A DNA stretch of 23,617 nt. Source: Bacteroidota bacterium (GTDB taxonomy: Bacteria > Bacteroidota > Bacteroidia > Bacteroidales > CAJPTX01). The notes under the pieces are model-generated. The model saw only the letters and a program-made list of their open reading frames with translations, was not told where the DNA came from and ran no database searches. Position numbers and translations under genes: made by a program. Where the stretch lies: contig PDRH01000043.1 of NCBI GenBank assembly GCA_002748015.1, positions 1 through 23,617 of the forward strand, written 5' to 3'. Shown in pieces: positions 21,651 to 23,617 of this stretch (position 1 is the stretch's first letter; each line of letters begins with the position of its first letter).

Positions 21651-23246
21651 CTAGCGTATACCGTGCATCTTCTTGGACAAGAAGCCATTGAGTGTGAACA
21701 TTATCAAGCCCAGAGCTATCGGAATAGCCGTGAAGAGCAAGAAGAAGCCAGAAAGACCCATCATCTCATTGAGCGAATCAATGTAGCTGGCAGTATAACC
21801 TGCGAAGAGGTTACCGATGAAGCTTGCAAAGAACCACATACCAAACATGAAGCCCATCAGACGCTTCGGTGCAAGCTTGTTCACGTAGGATAGACCTACC
21901 GGAGAAAGTGCCAGCTCACCCATCGTGTGGAGGAAGTACGCACCAATGAGGAAGAACATCGAAATTTCTGCGCTGCTCATCCCCTCCTTGATGTTACGTG
22001 CGCCAAAGGCCAGAAGACCAAAACCAAGACCAAGCAGCACGAGGCCGATTCCGAACTTCACAGGACCAGCCGGGTTGTACTTGCTCTCCCATATCTTCGA
22101 GAATACTGGAGCGAACGATATAACAAAGAAAGAGTTCAGAATACCGAACCATGAAGCCGGAACCTCGTACTCTTGCTCGAAATTAAAATCGCCAAGCACC
22201 TTCCAGAGAACAACCGCCCAGATGAGCACAAAGCTAATGGTTAGAAAGATGTTTGAAAGAGGAATAACCTTGAAGGTCTTCTGCACAAGCATAAGAAGTA
22301 CCCAAGAAACTATCGCTACAGGTACGACAGTCAGGAAGAAGTTAACCCAAACGAAGGTCTGCGCCCAGCCACCAGTTAGAACACGTTGCGTGTAGTCCTT
22401 GGCAAAGATGGTCATCGACGAACCTGCCTGCTCAAATGCCCACCAGAAGAATATCACGAAAAGCGCAAAGAAACCAATAACGACAAGACGATCCTTCTCC
22501 ACCTTAGTGAAGCTACCTTTAGCCATAGCCTCTTCTTCAGCCTTGGCCTCTGCCTTAAGCTCTGCAGATGCATCTGAAGCAACCTCAACCTTACCCGACT
22601 TATCGAGCTGACCGATGCTACCAAAAAGCTTCTTAGAGAAATAGAACTGCGCCAGACCGAAGAACATGAAAATCCCTGCCAGACCAAAGCCATAAGACCA
22701 ACCTATGTACTCCCCGATGTAACCGCAGAGCATGATACCTAGGAATGCACCAGCATTGATACCCATGTAGAAGATGGTGAAGGCACTATCCTTCTTGCTT
22801 TCGTCGTTATAAAGCGCACCAACCATACCAGAGATGTTCGGCTTGAACATACCGTTACCAAGTACCAGAAGGGTCAAACCAATGTAGAAGGTGAACTCCG
22901 TATCCAGCGCCATGGAACCGTGACCTAGGGTCATTAGCAAAGCACCAATAACTACTGCCACGCGCGAACCAGTAATCTTATCGGCTATATAACCACCAAT
23001 AAGTGGTGTCAGGTACACCAGCGAAGAATACCAAGCATAGAGTACACCTGCGTCCTCACGCGACCACTCCCAACCAGGGTTTTCGGAGGTTGCTGACGAC
23101 ACCAAAAACAGCACGAGAAGACCACGCATACCGTAGTAGCTGAAGCGTTCCCACATCTCGGTAAAGAACAGGACGAAAAGCCCCACCGGATGGTTAAGAA
23201 CCTGCGGATTAACCTTCTGGTCAATCGCCGTAGAATTTTGCGACAT
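21651..23246 (-). CDS. POT-family proton-coupled peptide transporter
   Basis: A 531-residue inner-membrane transporter that imports di- and tripeptides with protons. The N-terminal EMWERFSYYGMRGLL carries the ExxERFxYYG proton-coupling motif, and FTIFYMGINAGAFLG matches the PTR2 signature (FYxxINxG). There are about 12-14 hydrophobic helices. A charged Ala/Glu/Lys linker (about residues 210-250, with SAELKAEAKAEEEAM) probably faces the cytoplasm between helix bundles. The codon choice (many GGT, CGT and CTT) contrasts with the GGG/CGG/CTA-rich left-hand genes and suggests strong expression. It has its own near-ideal promoter and terminator, a leader of about 90 bases, and no SD. The stop is TAG. 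Confidence 0.93.
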   Translation of the reverse strand: MSQNSTAIDQKVNPQVLNHPVGLFVLFFTEMWERFSYYGMRGLLVLFLVSSATSENPGWEWSREDAGVLYAWYSSLVYLTPLIGGYIADKITGSRVAVVIGALLMTLGHGSMALDTEFTFYIGLTLLVLGNGMFKPNISGMVGALYNDESKKDSAFTIFYMGINAGAFLGIMLCGYIGEYIGWSYGFGLAGIFMFFGLAQFYFSKKLFGSIGQLDKSGKVEVASDASAELKAEAKAEEEAMAKGSFTKVEKDRLVVIGFFALFVIFFWWAFEQAGSSMTIFAKDYTQRVLTGGWAQTFVWVNFFLTVVPVAIVSWVLLMLVQKTFKVIPLSNIFLTISFVLIWAVVLWKVLGDFNFEQEYEVPASWFGILNSFFVISFAPVFSKIWESKYNPAGPVKFGIGLVLLGLGFGLLAFGARNIKEGMSSAEISMFFLIGAYFLHTMGELALSPVGLSYVNKLAPKRLMGFMFGMWFFASFIGNLFAGYTASYIDSLNEMMGLSGFFLLFTAIPIALGLIMFTLNGFLSKKMHGIR

Positions 23247-23341
23247 TACTTAAGCTTTTAATTAGTAATTAGATGAAGACAACCATTTCTGCAATGAGAA
23301 CCCAGCAAGAAGTACACTCACTAGGCTTCCCACCCGAAGTG

Positions 23342-23372
23342 CAAAGTTAGTCTTTTGAAGGAAATCGCCAAA
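23342..23372 (-). promoter_or_regulatory. peptide transporter promoter (TTTG-N19-TAACTTTG)
   Basis: On the - strand TTTG (23372-23369) is followed after 19 bases by TAACTTTG (23349-23342), the same spacing as the FKBP promoter. The predicted start is about 90 bases before the coding start. The flanking 23373-23520 holds no other feature I can see. Confidence 0.8.
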
Positions 23373-23520
23373 ACACTGTAACAGTTTGGAGGCAAAAAAC
23401 GTAGCGTAGCGGCTTGAAATAGGAAAAACCCTGCTCTGGCACTGGAAAAGCGCAGGTTAAACGCTCAAATTAGTCTAGTAAAGGCGCTATCAAAGGCTTA
23501 CATATACTATCCTAGTAAAC

Positions 23521-23556
23521 AAAAAAGTCCCCCCGGCCCTTGCGGGTCGGGGGGAC
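23521..23556 (-). terminator. rRNA operon terminator
   Basis: A very strong 13-pair stem (23527-23539 with 23544-23556, one G-U) with a four-base loop, followed on the - strand by six T. It lies directly after the 5S rRNA 3' end and closes an rRNA operon that extends past the right edge. Confidence 0.92.
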
Positions 23557-23559
23557 AGG

Positions 23560-23617
23560 AGTGGGGCGGCGACCTACTCTCCCACGGGCCAGGCCGTAGT
23601 ACCATCGGCGCGGGCGG
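23560..23617 (-). rRNA. rrf: 5S ribosomal RNA, 3' part
   Basis: The - strand contains the conserved 5S 3' half: GCGCCGATGGTACT, then GTGGGAGAGTAGGTCGCCGCC near the end. Only about 58 bases of the roughly 110 are inside the window; the 5' part lies to the right. The exact 3' end is estimated, as the partner strand of the terminal helix is not visible. Confidence 0.85.

Overview
The window comes from a Bacteroidetes genome, most likely order Bacteroidales, with rather high GC. The evidence is a TamB protein with the Bacteroidetes architecture, a DUF3127 protein, a beta-propeller/Y_Y_Y sensor, small lipoproteins, a proline-rich TonB, and recurring TAnnTTTG promoter boxes (two with TTTG exactly 19 bases upstream). 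SD sequences are weak or absent at most starts. I could not identify the species. No phage, transposon, CRISPR array or integrated island is visible, so this looks like core chromosome.

Left part (1-15.9 kb), almost all on the + strand: a small basic lipoprotein, gpsA and pgi (phospholipid precursor and sugar phosphate metabolism), then a 1580-residue TamB-like envelope protein. An MFS exporter on the - strand overlaps the tamB end by four bases. A divergent promoter region separates it from a nitroreductase. Next come a YtxH-like stress protein followed by a strong terminator hairpin, a holin-like membrane protein, a UbiD-family decarboxylase, and a large periplasmic-sensor/PP2C phosphatase 11 bases after ubiD (5 bases if its GTG start is used).

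Right part (15.9-23.6 kb), entirely on the - strand. Read in the direction of transcription: the 3' end of a 5S rRNA gene and its terminator, a POT-family peptide transporter, an energy-transducing TonB, a YaaA-family protein, a lipoprotein of unknown function, tRNA-Arg(CCG), and an apparent operon of a lipoprotein FKBP isomerase, a DUF3127 protein with an SSB-like acidic tip, and a beta-helix lipoprotein. Polarity flips at about 15.9 kb, where the two halves converge.

The main themes are envelope biogenesis and transport (TamB, TonB, POT, MFS, four lipoproteins, FKBP) plus central metabolism. I see no clear new multi-gene system. The best leads are a strong preference for TAG stops (13 of 17 genes, no TGA), the propeller-PP2C sensor linked to ubiD, the DUF3127 protein that imitates an SSB C-terminus, and a tRNA terminator whose T-tract doubles as the -33 box of the next promoter.
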